Both the position numbers and the translations under genes were made by a program. Source: Gemmatimonadota bacterium (GTDB lineage: Bacteria > Gemmatimonadota > Gemmatimonadetes > Gemmatimonadales > GWC2-71-9). From it: a stretch of 14,425 nt of DNA. The stretch is taken from contig JAPULP010000094.1 in NCBI GenBank assembly GCA_027294815.1, positions 1 through 14,425 on the forward strand, written 5' to 3'. The notes beneath the pieces are model-generated. The model did not search any database. It saw nothing but the letters and a program-made list of their open reading frames with translations, and was not told the DNA's origin. Positions 12,032-14,425 of the stretch are shown here, piece by piece (positions within the stretch are counted from its first letter, which is position 1; each line of letters begins with the position of its first letter).

Positions 12032-14425
12032 TTACAATAGCGTGACGGGATCGCGGTCGAAGATCACCCGGATCGGACCCCTCCGTGTGTGCGGCGCCCG
12101 GCGCACGGCGTATCGCAGCACCTTGCCAAGGACTCGCGGTTCGTCGGCGCGAACGATCATGTGCCACCGCCACCGTCCCTTGATGCGCGCCAGCGGGGCC
12201 GGTGCGGGCCCCACGACTTGTGTGCCCGTTGTTCTCGTCACCAACCCACGGAGCCACTCAGCAACGTCGCCGGCGGCGGCCGCCACCTGTGGCTCGGACG
12301 TTCCGCTCACTATCACATTCGCGAGCGCCCGCAGCGGCGGATACGGGGGCTCCGCGCGTTCGCTGAGCTCGCGCTCGGCGAATCCCTCGAAGTCGTGCAG
12401 TGCGGCAGCTTGCAACGCGTAATGGTTGGGTACCCGCGTCTGGACGAGGACGCGGCCGCCCTTGGGTCCACGGCCGGCGCGCCCGGCGACTTGCGCGATG
12501 AGCTGAAAAGTCCGCTCGGCCGCCCGAAAGTCGGGCAGGTACAACCCGGTATCGGCATCCACGACGCCAACCAGCGTCACTCCGGGAAAATCCAAACCTT
12601 TCGCGATCATTTGCGTTCCAAACAGCACGTCGATGTCATGCACGGCGAAATCATCCAAGATGCGGCGGTGCGACCACTTCGTGCTTGTCGTGTCGGCATC
12701 CATGCGGGCAATCCGAGCGTGCGGGAATCGCTCTGTGAGCCAACGCTCGAGTTGCTGGGTTCCTGCTCCGCGCGACCGTTGTGTTTCTCCGCCACACGGC
12801 TCGCATTTCGTGGGAAGATCTCGATCGAATCCGCAATAGTGACATCGCAGTCCCGCAGGCGTCCGGTGAACCGTCAGGGCAATGCTGCACGACGGACATT
12901 GCAGAACCTCACCGCAGTCCATGCACTGCATGAAGTGCGCAAATCCTCTACGATTGAGCAGCAGCATGACTTGCTCGCCACGCGCCAACCGCCTTTCCAC
13001 GGCCTCGTCCAACGACTCCGACCAGGGCAAGGGACCGCTCTGTTTGACACGCTTGGCGGATCGCATGTCGACGAGCTCCACCTCCGGAAGGGCCTGCGCG
13101 GCGACGCGGTGCGGCAGTGAAACCACGCGGATGCGTTCCCGCCTCGCCCAGGTTTCCAAAGACGGCGTCGCGCTCCCGAGCACCACCTTCGCTCCTTCCA
13201 ACTTCGCGCGGCGCAATGCCACATCCCGCGCGTGATACCGCGGCAACTCCCCGTTCTTGTAGCTCGCATCGTGTTCTTCATCGACGACGATCATCGCCAA
13301 CTCACGCACGGGCGCAAACACCGCGGACCGCGCGCCGACCGCAACACGCCGTCGACCCGAGACGAGCGCGCGCCACGCATCGGCACGCTCTCCATCGGAC
13401 AGTCCGCTGTGGAGCACCGCGACCGTATCACCAAACACGCCGCGAACCCGCGCGACCGTCTGTGGTGTGAGCGCAATCTCCGGCACCAGGACGATGGCGC
13501 CGCGACCACTTCGTACTTCCTCACGCATCGCCTCGAGATACACGAGCGTCTTCCCGCTTCCGGTCACACCAAACAACGTGACCGCTGCGCCAGGCGACAA
13601 ATCTCGAATCGCGTCGATCGCTTCGACCTGCGCTGTCGACGGTTCGCTGGGCGGAGGAGTCGAAACGCCGTCGAACGGATCACGCAAATGCTCGCGATCT
13701 TCCAACGCGGCCAGACCTCGATCGACCAATCCACGGATCACGCCGCGCGAAAAACCCAGTTCCCCGATCGTGCGCCGTAAGGAGGCCTCTCCGCCCAACG
13801 CGTCGAGCGCGTCGTACGCCTCCCGCTGTTTCTTGGCGCGTCCGAATACTTCGTCGCGCTCTGTCAGTGAGGACAGCGTTTTGGTTAGGGTGACGACCGT
13901 CTCCGATCCGGGCGCGGGACCCAACGACGGTGCGACAGTGTGCAACTCGACCGCTCCGACACGAGCCAGCCGCTGGAGGGTTTCCCACACAGGACGCTTC
14001 AGACCGCGCGACAGCCGACTGGCCGTTGCCCTGCCCCCAACGGACTGCAGGTGCTCGACCACCGAGGCTCCCACGCCGCCCGGGGCTCGACTGGGGTCGC
14101 GGAGCTCGGCGATGACGCGTGACGTTCCCCACATGCCACCCGGCAACATCGCCTTGAGCGTGAGCCCGGGCGGTGCCGCGTAATATCGCGAGACCCACTC
14201 GGCGAGCTTCAGCAGCTTTGGCGGAAGAAGTGGGGTTGGGTCCGGAGCCAACAACACCGGTTTGAGACCCTCCGGATCCTCAGCGCCCACCGCGGTCACG
14301 ATCCCCACCATCTCCCTCGTGCGCACTTGCACCACCACCCGCGCCCCGGGCACGACACGATCCGCCAACGCCGCTGGCAAGCTGTATGTGTATGGAGACT
14401 CGGCGGGGATCGGGAGGGCGACGGA
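12032..14425 (-). CDS. priA: Primosomal protein N' (replication restart helicase PriA), 5' end beyond window
   Basis: A 3'-to-5' DNA helicase that recognises stalled forks and starts reloading of the replicative helicase. The frame is open through the right edge. The residues coded by 14381-14425 (SVALPIPAESPYTYS) match the typical PriA opening (VALP...YTY.LP), so the TTG at 14380 is internal and only a few residues are missing. Counting that TTG as residue 1: Walker A GVTGSGKT at 271-278, DEEH box at 367-370, helicase motif III LGSATPS at 401-407, and the motif VI arginines in QVAGRAGRG (630-638). The inserted zinc-binding region has eight cysteines (486, 489, 495, 498, 513, 516, 526, 529). 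All parts of an active helicase are seen. The 3' end lies 83 bases from the next gene. Confidence 0.97.
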   Translation of the reverse strand, partial: SVALPIPAESPYTYSLPAALADRVVPGARVVVQVRTREMVGIVTAVGAEDPEGLKPVLLAPDPTPLLPPKLLKLAEWVSRYYAAPPGLTLKAMLPGGMWGTSRVIAELRDPSRAPGGVGASVVEHLQSVGGRATASRLSRGLKRPVWETLQRLARVGAVELHTVAPSLGPAPGSETVVTLTKTLSSLTERDEVFGRAKKQREAYDALDALGGEASLRRTIGELGFSRGVIRGLVDRGLAALEDREHLRDPFDGVSTPPPSEPSTAQVEAIDAIRDLSPGAAVTLFGVTGSGKTLVYLEAMREEVRSGRGAIVLVPEIALTPQTVARVRGVFGDTVAVLHSGLSDGERADAWRALVSGRRRVAVGARSAVFAPVRELAMIVVDEEHDASYKNGELPRYHARDVALRRAKLEGAKVVLGSATPSLETWARRERIRVVSLPHRVAAQALPEVELVDMRSAKRVKQSGPLPWSESLDEAVERRLARGEQVMLLLNRRGFAHFMQCMDCGEVLQCPSCSIALTVHRTPAGLRCHYCGFDRDLPTKCEPCGGETQRSRGAGTQQLERWLTERFPHARIARMDADTTSTKWSHRRILDDFAVHDIDVLFGTQMIAKGLDFPGVTLVGVVDADTGLYLPDFRAAERTFQLIAQVAGRAGRGPKGGRVLVQTRVPNHYALQAAALHDFEGFAERELSERAEPPYPPLRALANVIVSGTSEPQVAAAAGDVAEWLRGLVTRTTGTQVVGPAPAPLARIKGRWRWHMIVRADEPRVLGKVLRYAVRRAPHTRRGPIRVIFDRDPVTLL

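Noticed and set aside
12089..13120. 343-residue open frame on the plus strand
   Set aside because: Antisense to the conserved C-terminal half of priA; no family motif and no ribosome site.

Overview
The window is high-GC bacterial DNA with no rRNA, tRNA, CRISPR array, insertion sequence or phage gene that I can see. The gene content fits a Gram-negative soil or water lineage: a zinc-ribbon Ser/Thr kinase, FHA proteins, a lipoprotein amidase, MurQ, CcdA, and a Fur family regulator coupled to pyruvoyl-dependent arginine decarboxylase. Together with simple-sequence repeats between genes, this makes me think of Gemmatimonadota or a relative. That placement is inference from gene content and style; no marker gene proves it.

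Left half (1-7620): a phospho-signalling and cell-wall block. On the minus strand are a zinc-ribbon Ser/Thr kinase with one membrane segment (cut by the left edge) and, upstream of it, a lipoprotein N-acetylmuramoyl-L-alanine amidase. Divergent from these, on the plus strand, are a double-zinc-ribbon/two-FHA protein, a 32-residue CxxC microprotein, an unrecognised 163-residue protein, a tail-anchored PP2C phosphatase, and a membrane-anchored FHA/coiled-coil/trypsin-like protease. The first four plus-strand genes are joined by GTGA, ATGA and GTGA stop/start overlaps, and the fifth follows after 19 bases. The parts needed to write (kinase), erase (PP2C) and read (three FHA domains) Thr phosphorylation are together. 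Two outputs lie in or beyond the inner membrane: the protease and the amidase. The block resembles in logic the PknB/PstP/FHA loci of actinobacteria, but the gene set differs.

Middle (7618-8787): the plus-strand protease gene and the minus-strand murQ converge on a roughly 120-base interval. It is bounded by two inverted arrays of G-rich heptamers, each starting at or directly after a stop codon. A second set of simple repeats (GGCAG units, then a 16-base tandem) fills the gap between ccdA and murQ. A related sequence occurs inside the 5' end of the amidase gene.

Right half (8788-14425): all genes are on the minus strand, in transcription order priA (cut by the right edge), an unrecognised 140-residue protein, a Fur family regulator, pyruvoyl-dependent arginine decarboxylase, agmatinase, ccdA and murQ. 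Fur, decarboxylase and agmatinase are joined by ATGA overlaps, so the arginine to agmatine to putrescine route is translationally coupled to a metal-type regulator. Several starts were corrected: PP2C at the GTG 5157, agmatinase at 10488, decarboxylase at 11045, Fur at 11551. priA reads through the right edge.
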